Source: Asterella californica (lineage: Eukaryota; Streptophyta; Marchantiopsida; Marchantiales; Aytoniaceae). Taken from it: a stretch of 64,000 nucleotides of DNA. Below are positions 19,746-31,456 of this stretch, one piece after another. The notes under the pieces are model-generated. The model was not told the origin of the DNA. It saw only the letters and a list, made by a program, of their open reading frames with translations, and did no database searches. A program made the position numbers and the translations under genes. The stretch is taken from assembly GCA_036924285.1 (NCBI GenBank), contig JAYKYS010000001.1, positions 3,756,501 to 3,820,500 on the forward strand, written 5' to 3'. Every line of letters starts with the position of its first letter. Positions within the stretch are counted from its first letter, which is position 1.

Positions 19746-20696
19746 AGACCGTGAATTCTTGTCTAGGAATACACTGGGTATCTAGTTGTAGAGAGATACG
19801 GTGTCCTGTTGTAGGACCAACTAGTATGTAAATTACGCATATAAGTGCGTTTTGCGCACAGTTGTAGAAGTTGTGGTGTAGTGGGATCTAAAACTTTGCT
19901 CTTATGAGCTTAGAATGCTCTATTATCTGCTGGGGGTCTCCATGGGGCAGAAAAGGACAAGGTTGAGTCCTTTAACTTCCCATTGGTCCTCCAAAAAGTG
20001 AAGATAACTTGTTATCTATCTAAGTGTGCGCTCTGGGAGGATCGGGGCACTTTCACGAGGGATTTTGGAGATCAGAGGGCATGAGCGGAGACCTCTCGAC
20101 GGAGGGAGCAACCTGAGCTCAAATTTCACTCGATTTGGAGGTCCATGGCATACGTTATGGCATTTTGAAGTTCATAGAGTGACGGGAGTACATAACTTTC
20201 TCTTCCGATTGTAAGATTAAGGAGTTTGAGTAATTGAGCCGTCAGATTGAGACCAGATTTCATGAGCTTGTAGTCTGTCAGTTGCTGAAGCTCTGACCCC
20301 AAATTTCACCACCGGATGTTATGCAGATTGAGCGCAATGGCGATTTGAAGGCGACGGGGTGCAGAAAGCTTTTAATCTGGAGCAGCAAGTTTGCTGATTT
20401 GTGGAAGATGATCCGAAAGGTCAAATCGGCTCAAATTTCCTGAGTAGTGAGTTTACCTTCTGAATTGATAGCACATGAAGTTTGAGTGGAAGTGGACGGT
20501 TCATTTAGGCGAAGAAGCTTCTGTCCTGAATCTGAGATTGGAAGTGCGTGTTAGTTTCTATAAATTTGTGTTAATTGTGGGAGGAGATCTAGCCGTCAGA
20601 TCTTCCTGAAATTTGACCTGTAAGTAGAGATTCTTGTATCCTACCAACGTGGCAAGTTTGAGAGGAGACTGAGCTGTAGATCTGTACCTATCATGT
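19746..20696. other. Non-coding region upstream of the 191-aa ORF
   Basis: No gene is supported. From about 19990 the sequence consists of LTR/UTR-like phrases (ctcaaatttcactcgatttgg, accagatttcatgagc, ccaaatttcaccaccgg), like those downstream of module copies 1 and 3. Confidence 0.35.
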
Positions 20697-21272
20697 GTGA
20701 AAGTTCGCTGTTTTTCTGTCGAGTTGTATCGACAACGGTATCTAGTCCAGGTCCCGAGTCTTGTTAGCGGCAGCTGGCAGAAAAGTATCCAGTGTGATGT
20801 TTGTATTGCTTTGGGGAGTATTCTAGGCATAGATAAGACTTCAGCGACCTACGTTGTAACCACGTCATGTGGTTGTCAGGTTCGCACTCAACGTGGCAAA
20901 GTGCGATCTTTGACCTGTAAAGTCGACTACCTGTCTAGCCTAGTCTCTTGTATTGGGACACGTTACGGTGCATGCATTAGAACCTTTCACCCAGACAACC
21001 TACACGTGGATGAGTATGACGGCATCAAACATGCGATGTGCATGTGTGCCACCTCATCAGCTCGTGTGGCTTGGATTGCTCGGTTGGGAGCTTACACCTA
21101 TCCTTGTTTTGTGTTCAAAGCTTTTAAGCAAAGGGGAGTGATCTGTGTGGGGGGACATTCGACCTTGAGAAATTCAAGAGATTGTTCGTGGAGAGATCGT
21201 GGTGATCCTATGAGATTGTATCGGAGTTTTATGGATCGAGATACCTTTGTAGTTGTAGTGCACATGTTGTGA
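20697..21272 (+). CDS. Hypothetical 191-aa protein upstream of module copy 2
   Basis: Not recognised. It is Cys-rich in its first two thirds. It is in the same frame as the following short-ORF pair and separated from it by one TGA (the next ATG is at 21276). Residues ~125-145 (ARLGAYTYPCFVF) resemble the C-terminal end of the 711-aa ORF (DWLGCETTTYPSYVF), which also precedes its copy of the pair at a similar distance. That hints at one ancestral gene, but the match is short. It may equally be a chance ORF. Confidence 0.3.
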   Translation: MKVRCFSVELYRQRYLVQVPSLVSGSWQKSIQCDVCIALGSILGIDKTSATYVVTTSCGCQVRTQRGKVRSLTCKVDYLSSLVSCIGTRYGACIRTFHPDNLHVDEYDGIKHAMCMCATSSARVAWIARLGAYTYPCFVFKAFKQRGVICVGGHSTLRNSRDCSWRDRGDPMRLYRSFMDRDTFVVVVHML

Positions 21273-21275
21273 GAG

Positions 21276-21464
21276 ATGGACGAAGGACTCTACTTACCGC
21301 CCAGATTTCCTTTTCGAAACCCTTTCCAGATTAAACTGATGTACATGGAACGAGTTCATTTTCAACAGTTTCTGATAGGATCCTTCGGGCATAACTTTAC
21401 CGCGCAAGTCATGCTCTCGTCTGTCCTTATGATCTTACCTGTTGTCACTTACGGCCAAGAATAA
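21276..21464 (+). pseudogene. Short ORF a of the tandem-domain module, copy 2
   Basis: The open part is 62 aa: LPPRFPFRNPFQIKL, VHFQQFLIGSFGHNFTAQVM, MILPVVTYGQE. It matches copy 1 (LPLAHPFVIKI, HFRVFMVAHWGESFMAAVM, IVLPIVTYDAV). A TAA replaces the Trp codon of copy 1. The reading continues beyond it as DLTVFIL before a second stop, so the ORF is truncated by one codon change. Confidence 0.5.
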
Positions 21465-21497
21465 GATCTCACCGTCTTTATCCTCATCTAACGAAGG

Positions 21498-21701
21498 ATG
21501 GATCTAAATCAGCTCCCTCCTGTAAACTTTAACACCGAGTGTGAGATAAGATACATCTGTCGACCCAAAGTCATGTACGAAGCCCTAGTAGTGAGAAACT
21601 TCGGAGAGGAATACTACCGAGAGATCATGTCATCGCATATCCCGTTTGTCGTGCCCATGATCATCCAACGTTTTCGTGTAGTTATCTTGACCCTTTACTG
21701 A
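21498..21701 (+). CDS. Short ORF b of the tandem-domain module, copy 2
   Basis: This 67-aa ORF is complete: MDLNQLPPVNFNTECEIR, YICRPKV, LVVRNFGEEYYREIMSSHIP, FVVPMIIQRFRVVILTLY. It closely matches copy 1 at 3335-3550 in sequence, length and stop position, although surrounding DNA has diverged. The GEEYY ... VVP block aligns without gaps to ORF a. A downstream segment with AATAAA at 21858 resembles the tail of copy 1. Function unknown. Confidence 0.5.
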   Translation: MDLNQLPPVNFNTECEIRYICRPKVMYEALVVRNFGEEYYREIMSSHIPFVVPMIIQRFRVVILTLY

Positions 21702-22534
21702 GAGAAAGAAAGTGCTTAGTTATGAAAGAAGTCAGAAAGAAATCTACGAGATACTAGTCGCTCTGCTGTGCATCGATCGCTAACCACAGCCAGAAGGTAC
21801 GTCCTTGCTCAAAGAAAAGGCTCTCGCTACGACAACGGCAAGAACTTGGATCAACTCAATAAAACTCTTGTGCTCTCAGTACCCAGTCGATCTGTCTTTA
21901 TCTCGACTCTAGTATCTATTTGTCTCGATTTTATCGACCTAATTTGACCTTGAGTGTAATACACGTGCACCACATAATACAATTGGATGTTCAATCATGC
22001 TATAAATAAAAGAATGATTCATACATGATAAACAGATGTTTTGATCACAGAAGCACCTTCAAACAATCCCTTAGACCGGCTTGTGAACTAGCAATATCCT
22101 CTTCACTATTTTTTCACGACAACCTACCTAAAACGTCAATTTTGACCTTCTATGATTCGTTGATATGAGCTCCATTTGAGATGAACTTTATAGCAATGGA
22201 TAGCCTATTGTACAAGCATTCCAATGATACTGATAATAAATTGATTGGATCAAGGTAACTCTTATAATAATAGATCGAAATGATCATTTCTAACACTTAT
22301 AATCCAAAACGTCTTAATCTTTCTTTCTGACCTGCATATTTGATCTAAGTTTTGAAAGCTCTAAACTAGACATGCATCATATCACTAGAAAACTTATCTT
22401 CTAGAGCTTCCAACAAGGTAAGGCATGCATCAAGCAAGCAACCATTGAGCTTGGAGCATGATGTCGAAGACAACGGTATCTCGTAGTTAGAAATTGTTGA
22501 CATAGTGTAACATCTTCTTTGATTATGATCTCCA
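21702..22534. other. Non-coding tail of module copy 2 and flank
   Basis: No gene is supported. 21830-21870 (cgacaacggcaagaactt ... actcaataaaactc) resembles 3595-3650 after copy 1 and includes AATAAA at 21858-21863. The rest is unassigned AT-rich DNA. Confidence 0.35.
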
Positions 22535-22955
22535 AGGCAAATAACGCTCTAGGGACCAAACTGTCGGAAGATGAGGAAGATGAGATTGCTGGTTATTGCC
22601 CTCAAGTATCAGAGGGAAGATCAGATCAGCACGTGAGGTTTGAAGATGAGGTGGAAGCATCGCAGAAGAGCCATTATTCTCACAACCATTGGGCTAGAGC
22701 AACCATAGAGACCTTAGTGAAGCTGGGAGATCTAGAGGAACCTGTGGTGGCATTGATTGATCATGGCTCAAAGATTAATCTGATGTCTAAGGAGCTGTAC
22801 AAGCGTGGGAGATGGTCCATAGACACCGACCACGGATGGCTTATCCGTGCTGCCAACAACCAGAGGGGAGAACTCTATGGTGCTTGTCCCAACATCAAGG
22901 TAACTGTGGGTGACATCAGTGATGTTCAGAATTTCTTTGTGCAAGACATGTCAAC
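22535..22955 (+). pseudogene. gag-protease fragment of an E-type element
   Basis: Plus-strand fragment matching the reverse complement of 27901-28320 in element C. It carries LGTKLSEDEEDEIAGYCPQV, the protease block LIDHGSKINLMSKELYKRG and ends FFVQDMST. The match stops exactly at 22955, where minus-strand LTR sequence of element C begins. Its next bases in element order, after a 6 nt gap, are at 38082 (see findings). Confidence 0.85.
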
Positions 22956-24140
22956 CCACAAAGAGACGAAAACTATGAAGGTGTAGACTTCAGAACTTCT
23001 CCTACATGTAAATGAGGTCCTACTGGATACACATATGAAGTTTTAGCTTGAGATCAGTTCAGAGCACCGAGATATGGGTAGAAACTTTCTGAACAAAGAA
23101 ATTACGGCAATTTTTGGTACTCAGATAGCTATTCCGACCTATAACAAGAAATCGGCTTGATCAACTTCGAAGTTTCTTACAGGATTTGCAGTTCACAGCT
23201 TGCTGAACACTCCTGTGAAATTGGGACTCTTGATTGTTTGTAGAACTCCAGATCTCCTTCTCTAAAGTCGTTGCTCTAGATTAAGAGCTTTTCAGACCCC
23301 CTCTGCTTCAGCGGCCGCCCTGAATTACTCAATCACTCAAATGATTTGAAACTTTTTAGACAGTCGTAGCCCTCCTGACAGTGAACGCAACCAAGAAGTT
23401 TTGAAGTGATTTCCTCAATTCTGCTGCAATTGGCACCGAAAACCCCAAAATCAACAAAAGTGATGCACGTTTGGCACAATCCGAACTTTAATTGGGCATA
23501 ACTCCTTGTTTATTGATCCAAATCGAGCAAAAATTTCACTGACAGTGCTTGGCACGACGAGCTCTCTCTTCCTGTGTACTCAGATTTCGAAGATACCTCA
23601 CCAAAATGCTCGAACTCCACTCTAGAGCTCTGTTTCTAAACTTAGAGTTTTATAAAAGACAAAAATGGACCAATGGGAGTTCATAGCTCCACTTGACTGT
23701 CCTTTTGTGCCTTAAACTACCTGGTAACTTATCTACACTCATAGGCTACCACGTCAAGCCCCCTAGAGTGCCAACGTAAAACTTAAACTACCTAAAACGA
23801 CACGTAGCCCCGAAAATTAACTTAAAATCAGCTAGAAAGCGTGCATGGACGACAAGTAAGTACAACCCATGAGTTCAAACCCCTATCAGCATGGAAACCC
23901 TAAGTTATGTACATTGAACGTCATAGACAAGTAAGAAGTCACTTGCACAAGCGCACAAATGCTTGAACAAGATAACTAGCATACTATCAGCCTACTAGGA
24001 CTCAAAATAGTGTTAACACCGTATGCAAAGGTGTCAAACATATACATAAAGGACTAGAAGTAATATGAGCTAACTTCTAGAACTACTAAACTTAAGCGTC
24101 GGAGTAGAAGTCAAGCATGTAGCCGTCAAGTAGCGTGACA
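22956..24140 (-). repeat. Element C 3' LTR, truncated (1185 bp)
   Basis: Matches 30275-31456. The outer ~185 bp (30089-30274 in the other copy) are missing and replaced by the gag fragment ending at 22955. It ends in tagcgtgaca next to the PPT. Confidence 0.9.
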
Positions 24141-24156
24141 TCCACCCCCTCTGAAC
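24141..24156 (-). other. Polypurine tract of element C
   Basis: On the minus strand it reads GTTCAGAGGGGGTGGA, directly followed by the LTR start TGTCACGCTAC. Confidence 0.85.
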
Positions 24157-24188
24157 TTGCACATCCTCCGGTATGTGTCAGATCCAGA

Positions 24189-25859
24189 TCAAGACTCTTC
24201 AGCTTCAGCTTCAAATTCATCTCCAACCTCCATTGAGTCTTCAGCTTCATCCTCAGTAAGCTCTGCAATGTTCTGGTCCTCCCCTCTCCTTCTAAAGAGC
24301 TTGATTCTCTTCCATGCGACTGGTATCTTGAGCACTGCACCATCTAACTCTCTCAAAGAGTATGTGGCATTATCATAAACTTCTAACACCACATAAGGTC
24401 CGAACCATCTCTTGGAAAACTTTCTGATAGCGCTATGCTGATTATCAAGACTACTATCATAGACTAACATCCAATCACCTTCCTTAACTAGTTTGGGTCG
24501 TAATCTATGCGTTCTATCAAATCTGCCTTTGTTTCTCTCTCTAGTAGTCTTTAACCTTTCCACAACTTTGGCAACATCCTCATGTCTTCGTTCTAACTGC
24601 TGGATCCTTAATGCAAGAAGATCCTCCGTACTTCTACCATCTTCCCATGGCAAAACATTCCAAGTAGGCACAACCTCCTCAATCGGCATCACAAGTTTTT
24701 GCCCTAGTATCAACTCTGCTGGCGTGTAACTTGTAACGGTACTATGAGTTGTACGATCTGCCCACAAAACAAATGGTAGCAGTCTAGGTCATTCACGGAT
24801 CTTACCCTTGCAAGCTTTTACCAAAGCTTTGATGATTGGCGCATGACCTCGCTCGCTCTTGCCATTCCCTTCAGGATTGTAAGCAGTGGTTAACGCCAAC
24901 TTGATTCCCAATCGCTTGAAGAACTCAACTGCTTCTTGTGAATCCAGCTCACCCCTATCTGCAGTGATCTTTCCCACACACCCATACCTACAAATAACAT
25001 CTTCAAATAGAAAGCGACAGACACTAGCAGTGGTCTTCGTCCTCAAGGCACGACCTTCAACTTGGTTAGATAGATCTTCTCTAGCCAAGACTAGATATCT
25101 CATTTGTCCAAGTCCAAATGGCATAGTTACCAGATCAACTACCCATTTGTAATGAATGGCTAAAGGATAAGTAGGATGCAATCCATCACGATGACATACG
25201 TTGGAATACATCTGGCAAGGTATACAGGATGAAACAAACTGTACTACATCCTTATACATACCCTTCCACCAATACTTTTCCTTCATCTTGGCAAATGTAG
25301 CACAAACTCCTCTATGACCGGCCCATAAACTCTCATGGAACTCCTTGATCAGCTTCTGCTGCAATTCCAAGTCACATACCACTCGCTGCGGTATACCCCC
25401 TTGTAGCTTAGGGCGCTTCCATAGATGTCCTCCATGTAAAAAGTAACCATAAGCTATTCTACGGATCCTCTTGAAATCTACATCAGACCAGCCTTCTTGC
25501 CTTTCCAGTGAACTCAAATAGCGCCCAAGATCCAACCACTCGCCATCATACACAGTTTTCTCAAAAAACTCCAATGGAGCTGCAAAACAACTTCTATCCT
25601 TTCTAGCAAGAACACTAGAATAGAACTCTGTTCCCACATCCTCCAGGTCATCTATCATTTCTTTCTCACCGTAATACCTAGCCCTTGATAACATATCTGC
25701 CACAAGATTGTCTTTTCTTGCAATATGTCTAAACTCCGGATTCAAGGACTTGATATATGCTATCCACCTCAACATAACAATATCTGGAGTTGTACAGCTA
25801 GCGATCATTCCCAAAAGAGGTAAACAATTTGTCTCCACAACCACAGGTGCTCTTATCAA
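24189..25859 (-). pseudogene. Element C RNase H end and integrase
   Basis: The reading from 25859 starts inside RNase H (VVVETNCLPLLGM, ARKDNLVADMLSRARYY; E has VVVETDCLP). It continues through the integrase zinc finger (FHESLWAGHRGVC, SCIPCQMYSN) and catalytic core (WVVDLVTMPFGLGQMRYLVL, KITADRGELDSQEA, LTTAYNPEGNGKSERGHAP). A TGA at 24789-24791 stands where E has Trp (REWPRLLPF). The core resumes at 24767 (ADRTTHSTVTSYTPAELILG) and runs to the C-terminal domain (KRWFGPYVVLEVYDNATYSL) and an acidic tail ending at 24189. RNase H has Asn at one catalytic Asp position, another sign of decay. Confidence 0.85.
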
Positions 25860-27572
25860 CTATTCCTTATCACTCTTCATCGCAGTAACTACTCCCCATA
25901 GCTCTCGCTTGACTTGAGGGTAGTCTCTTTGACGTGAACTTAATACCTTAGCACCAAAACGCACCACATACCTATTTCCATCCTCATCGTCTTGTCCTAC
26001 AGCCCATCCAATGCCAATAGGACTAGTATCAACAGTAAGGATAACAGATCTGTCCAACTCATATGTTACCTTCTGTAGAGTTGATGGTGAAGACAACAGA
26101 TCCTTCAACTTCTTCATAGACTCGCTTTGCTCCTCTTGCCATTGAAATCTTTGCCCCTTCCTCAACAACTTGTACAACAAATCTGCTACATGTGCAAAGT
26201 GTAGAATCCATATATGATAAAACACACATGCACCTAGAAACCTTCTCACCTCGGTAACTGACCTAGTCTCCTTCATCTTTCGAATGACATCAACCTTGTT
26301 TGGACAAGGTTTCAAACCATAAGATCCACATAGGTGCCCCACAATCAACACCTCTTGTTCTCCAAATACAGACTTTGCTCTTGATAAAGTCAAATGAACC
26401 TCCTCCAATCGACTCAGTATCTTATCACAGTCAGATATGTGATCTGCAACAAACTTACGGCACCCCCTCTGATCCTTTATCTCATTCTTCTCCTCCTCAA
26501 CACATCCTTTGATCGGCACATCATCAAGGAATGGCATAGTTTTTTCAAGAATAAAGTCCCCCAAAACTTTGTTCATGCCATTCATCATATGTGCTACAGA
26601 ATTGGTAGCACCTTGTGGCAAGGTGCACATCCTTAGTAACCCCAAAGGTGTCCTCATTGTAGTCAAGTCTCTACTTTCAGAGGATAACTGAAACTGATCA
26701 TAACCTGAATATAAGTCTCCCATTGAATAGATAGCACGATCAGCAAAAGTCTCTGCAAACTCATCTACAATAGGTCCTATACCTATATTCCTGATAGTCA
26801 CCTTGTTAACTGGCTGCATATCTTGAATGAATCTCAAAGCTCCACTCTTCTTCGGAATAGTAAACCATCTGCTAGAGTAGGGAGCTATAGATGGTTCCAA
26901 GATACCCATCCTAATCCTCTCATTGAGCAAGTCTATCAGCTTTGGTAGATGAGCTCTAGGCACAGGGATAGGACGTAGATTCTAAGGCACATGCGGTATA
27001 GTAAATATTACCATAGGTGCAACTACACTTGGATCTACACATCCTACTTCATGTGACTCAAACGCAAACGCCTTACCATACCTAGATAGCATCTCCCTGA
27101 AGCTCTTCTTCTCTTGCTCAGTAAGAAATCCATCACCTCCAATCCTCAGCTCCTTCAGTGTTGTTTCTGTGAATTGGTGCCCAATTCTTCTCGGTCCTCT
27201 GAGCATCGGTTCTCGTGCAGCTTGCTCCATCTTCTGATTGTAATCGAGTGGTAAAGACAAAGCCACTGGTTTGACTTTCTTCGCCACTGACTTGTACTTG
27301 GTCTCCACATACACCTCTTGTCGATCTATAAACTTATCAATTACATCATAAAGCTCCTTGGAGCTCACTCTCACCACTCTATCTACATCATCTATAGAAC
27401 TTTCTACTATAGATTTCAACTCCCCTATAGTATCTACCAAATACTGCTCTTCAAACACTCCAGATATGTATTCATCTCCTGCTAACTCTCCACTGTCCCA
27501 CCAAGACTGCTGTACATACTTCACATGTTGCCTCTCAAACCTCTTTAGATTCTCAACCTTCCTATAACACAC
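25860..27572 (-). pseudogene. Element C reverse transcriptase and start of RNase H
   Basis: Two segments, 27572-26982 and 26963-25860, are separated by a TAG (26982-26984) at the Trp of PHVPWNLRP. The second contains IYSMGDLYSGYDQFQL, LLRMCTLPQGATNSVAHMMN, MPFLDDVPIKGC and VFYHIWILHFAHVADLLYKLL. It then enters RNase H (ILTVDTSPIGIGWAVGQDD, KRELWGVVTAMKSDKE) and stops at TAG 25860-25862, where E has Tyr. The first segment is the protease-RT linker, with SRYGKAFAFESHEVGCVDP. Confidence 0.88.
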
Positions 27573-27681
27573 TGATCCACACGATGTCAGTCCTAAGAAG
27601 CTAGTGGATAAAGCTTCCTGCTCTACTGGATCAGGCGAGAATCCTATCTCTACTGTACCGTTGAAGTCTCGCTCTTCAATG

Positions 27682-29324
27682 GTACTCTGCCAAAACCCCT
27701 AGACTCTCTAAACTCCTGAGTAATCTTAGGTAGTGGACGGTCCTTCAAGCTATCACGATTCCTCTCATGTTCTGCAGCAACGGTCAAAAACTGAACAGCT
27801 CTTTTGCCGTCTCGACTACGTATCCTAGCATAAGCTATCCATAACTCGTGTCTCCATTCTAACAGCAGTAATGTAAGGCTGCCCTAGAATGATAAGATAT
27901 GTTGACATGTCTTGCACAAAGAAATTCTAGACATCATTGATGTCACCCACAGTTACCTTGATGCTTGGACAAGCACCATAGAGTTCTCCCCTCTGGTTGT
28001 TGGCAGCACGGATAAGCCATCCATGGTCGGTGTCTATGGGCCACCTTCCACGCTTGTACAGCTCCTTAGACATCAGATTAATCTCTTAGCCGTGATCAAT
28101 CAACGCCACCACAGGTTCCTCTAGATCTCCCAGCTTCACTAAGGTCTCTGTGGTTGCTCTTGTCCAATGGTTGTGAGAGTAATGGCTCTTCTGTGATGCT
28201 TCCACCTCATCTTCAAACCTCACGTGCTGATACGATCTCCCCTCTGATACTTGAGAGCAGTAACCAGCAATCTCATCTTCCTCATCCTCCGATAGTTTGG
28301 TCCCTAGAGCATTAAGCGTAGCTGCTTCACCCAAAATCTGACGTTTCCTCTTGATGATATCTATAATAATCTCATGGAACTCACGCTTTGCAATCCCAAG
28401 AATCTCACCCAAGATAAACTCAACCTTCCCATTCAAGATACGATTCTCTAACACCTGCTTCAGGTCTGTAGCAATCTCAATGACAGACTGAAGTTTGTAT
28501 GCAAGCATCTTACCCTTCTCCTTGCTTCTCTCCTTCTCCTTTGGTGTTGTAGATGGTAGATCCTCCATAGTTTCCTCCCGAGTAGATGTTGTCTCCTGTC
28601 TTGCCTCTGGTCTAGCCCTTTCACTCCTTGTAGCAAGTCGTTTGGCTGTAGAAGCCTCACCTGCATCCTCCCTCCCGCGTTTTTCTTCTAGTACAGCTTC
28701 ATGCTGACTTCTTGCAACATAAGCATGCACTGACATAGTATCCACAGGATCATTCCATCCTATAGCTTCTCGAATTGAGTTGCCAACCCTTCGTAGCACA
28801 TCCTTGTCTAGCTCTGTTCTAGCTACGGACCGCACTACATCAGACCACAACCCAGTAGTCTCTTTCTCTCTCTCAATCTCCACTTTCACTCCACATGTAG
28901 CAGCATTCACAAGAAAAACAACATGTGATGCTAATATTTCATTCACAAGTCTCTTCATACCATCCTTGCCAAAGTTGGTTCCCAACATCATCCCAATCTC
29001 TCTCAGATGGATCTCACCATCTTTGAAGAAGATCAGATCCTTCCTCAATGCATCTGAAAACTCCCCACAATCTCTTCTTACATGGTCTAGGCTATCACAC
29101 CATATACAACGATGAACAAAGCCTTCTCTCATCTGAGGTCTCTGCATAGCAGGCTGTACATTCTGCTCCTTCTCTTCTAACCTAGTGAGCTTAAGCTTAA
29201 GCTCCTTCATATCCTTAATCAACTCATCAAGCGGTGAGTCTTCCTCTCTAGCAATTACCAAAGCAGGCTTAGTAAGCAACTGCTTGGCAGGAATTATCAG
29301 AGGTGCTGCTTCACTTACCACCAC
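27682..29324 (-). pseudogene. Element C gag C-terminus with zinc knuckle, plus protease
   Basis: The reading from 29324 holds a CCHC knuckle, CIWCDSLDHVRRDC, then DTMSVHAYVARSQHEAVLEEK and a Lys/Glu-rich spacer. It reaches the protease motif ALIDHG, where TAA at 28086-28088 cuts it (B has DHGSEIN). Beyond the stop the same frame continues with LMSKELYKRGRW and FFVQDMST, with further stops, to about 27682. The active site is Asp-His-Gly, as in B. Confidence 0.85.
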
Positions 29325-29392
29325 CTTGTCCCTTCTTCTCTATCTCTTGGTCAGCAAAGAAACAGCCTCTTCAACCTCCTTCCAGTCAGTTT

Positions 29393-30013
29393 TCAATCCT
29401 CTCTCTCACTCTTGTCTTCCAACAACAACTCAAGCTTCTCCTGAATAGTCACGTCCGCTGCTTGTAAGAAAAGCTCGGTCTTCTCCACCTCCAGTGTAAG
29501 CTTCTCTGACCTAGAAAGCTGAGCATACTGACGATCAAACTCCCTTAACAACTCGTTTACAGACAAACCTTTGTTAGGCTTAACCACCCACTCCAAGAAC
29601 ATTCTCTTGGTCACCCTCTCTGAATCTTCAGTGTAGTACTCCTCCTTCAAAGTGCGCATAAAGCTCTCCCAACTCTGTCCTTGCTGCTGCTTGAGCTCCT
29701 TCACACGCCCACGAATCTCAGGCACAACAGCAAGTTCAAAGTTCTCCAACATCTCCTTCTCAAGTACCTTCTTCACCTCCATCTCCCTAGCATAGTATCG
29801 CACGTACTTGGAAATATCTGTCCCCTTGAACTGGTCCATCTGATGCACCACAGATTGCAACGCCTTGGTTGCTAATACCTCCTTCCTCTCTGTGCTCTGC
29901 TGCTGCTGCATAAACATGGAAAAAACTTGGAACATCTTCATCGTAGCAGCATCCAACTGAACAGGTTGCTGAGCAGCAGCAGCACCTCCACTTGATGATC
30001 CTTGGTTAGCCAT
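29393..30013 (-). pseudogene. Element C gag, N-terminal part
   Basis: 206 codons of a capsid-type protein homologous to B gag: DAATMKMFQVFSMFMQQQQ, ATKALQSVVHQMDQFKGTD, SERVTKRMFLEWVVKP, LLREFDRQYAQLSRSEKL. A one-base indel in the GAGAGAGAG run near 29395-29412 shifts the frame. After it the expected continuation (GLKTDWKEVEEAVSLLTKR) is present in another frame, followed by a TAG. The leader is Gln/Ala/Ser-rich. Confidence 0.85.
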
Positions 30014-30060
30014 GATATCTGATCCTGTAACACTCTCAAGAAAACTTCCACCCTAGGTGT

Positions 30061-30078
30061 TTCACGTCGAGTTCACCA
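30061..30078 (-). other. Primer-binding site of element C
   Basis: On the minus strand it reads TGGTGAACTCGACGTGAA, 10 nt downstream of the 5' LTR end. It differs from the B site by one base. Confidence 0.75.
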
Positions 30079-30088
30079 AAAGAGAGTA

Positions 30089-31456
30089 TGTCGGAGTGTG
30101 ATCTGTCTACCTAGGAAAGCGCCGAACTTCTGGCTATGGTTGTTTACTCAAGAGGTTGGCTTTCAGGTCACAACAGAGGCCATAAACACTGACACAGTTG
30201 TGTAGGATCCTCTAATATGCTCAAAAAGCAAAATTTAGGTCTAACTAGTAGTAATAGGTTTAAGCGGTGAACTTTGACACACAAAGAGACGAAAACTATG
30301 AAGGTGTAGACTTCAGAACTTCTCCTACATGTAAATGAGGTCCTACTGGATACACATATGAAGTTTCAGCTTGAGATCAGTTCAGAGCACTGAGATATGG
30401 ATAGAAACTTTCTGAATAGAGAAATTACGGCAATTTCTGGTACCCAGATAGCTATTCCGACCTATAACAGGAAATCGGCTCGATCAACTTCGAAGTTTCC
30501 TACAGGATTTGCAGTTCACAGCTTGCTGAACACTCCTGTGAAATTGGGACTCCTGATTGTTTGTAGAACTCCAGATCTCCTTCTCTAAAGTCGCTGCTCT
30601 AGATTAAGAGCTTTTCAGACCCCCTCTGCTTCAGCGGCCGCCATGAATTACTCAATCACTCAAATGATTTGAAACTTTTTAGACAGTCGTAGCCCTCCTG
30701 AACGCAACCACGAAGTTTTGAAGTGATTTCCTCAATTCTGCTGCAATTGGCACCGAAAACCCCAAAATCAACAAAAGTGACGCACGTTTGGCACAATCCG
30801 AACTTCAATTGGGCATAACTCCTTGTTTATTGATCCAAATCGAGCAAAAATTTCACTGACAGTGCTTGGCACGACGAGCTCTCTCTTCCTGTGTTCTCAG
30901 ATTTCAAAGATACCTCACCAAAATGCTCGAACTCCACTCTAGAGCTCTGTTTCTAAACTTAGAGTTTTACAAAAGATGAAAATGGACCAATGGGAGTTCA
31001 TAGTTCCACTTGACTGTCCTTTTGTGCCTTAAACTACCTGGTAACTTATCTACACTCATAGGCTACCACGTCAAGCCCCCTAGAGTGCCAACGTAAAACT
31101 TAAACTACCTAAAACGACACGTAGCCCCGAAAATTAACTTAAATCAGCTAGAAAGCGTGCATGGACGACAAGTAAGTACAACCCATGAGTTCAAACCCCT
31201 ATCAGCATGGAAACCCTAAGTTATGTACATTGAACGTCATAGACAAGTAAGAAGTTACTTGCACAAGGGCACAAATGCTTGAACAAGATAACTAGCATAC
31301 TATTAGCCTACTAGGACTCAAAATAGTGTTAACACCGTATGCAAAGGTGTCAAACATATACATAAAGGACTAGAAGTAATATGAGCTAACTTCTAGAACT
31401 ACTAAACTTAAGCGTCGGAGTAGAAGTCAAGCATGTAGCCACCAAGTAGCGCGACA
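30089..31456 (-). repeat. Element C 5' LTR (1368 bp)
   Basis: On the plus strand it begins tgtcggagtgtgatc and ends accaagtagcgcgaca. The inner part matches 22956-24140 closely, and reversed it matches the E LTR at 41845-43125. Outside 31456 the sequence is the degraded 711-aa ORF copy. Confidence 0.92.

Larger units (their letters stand above)
22956..31456 (-). mobile_element. Element C: Ty3/gypsy-type LTR retrotransposon, 3' end truncated
   Basis: Minus-strand element: 5' LTR 30089-31456, PBS 30061-30078, gag 30013-29393, gag C-terminus plus protease 29324-27682, RT 27572-25860, RNase H and integrase 25859-24189, PPT 24156-24141, truncated 3' LTR 24140-22956. It is a close relative of E and a more distant one of B. 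Its 5' LTR interrupts a copy of the 711-aa ORF at 31456/31457. Stops and a frameshift make it inactive. Confidence 0.92.
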
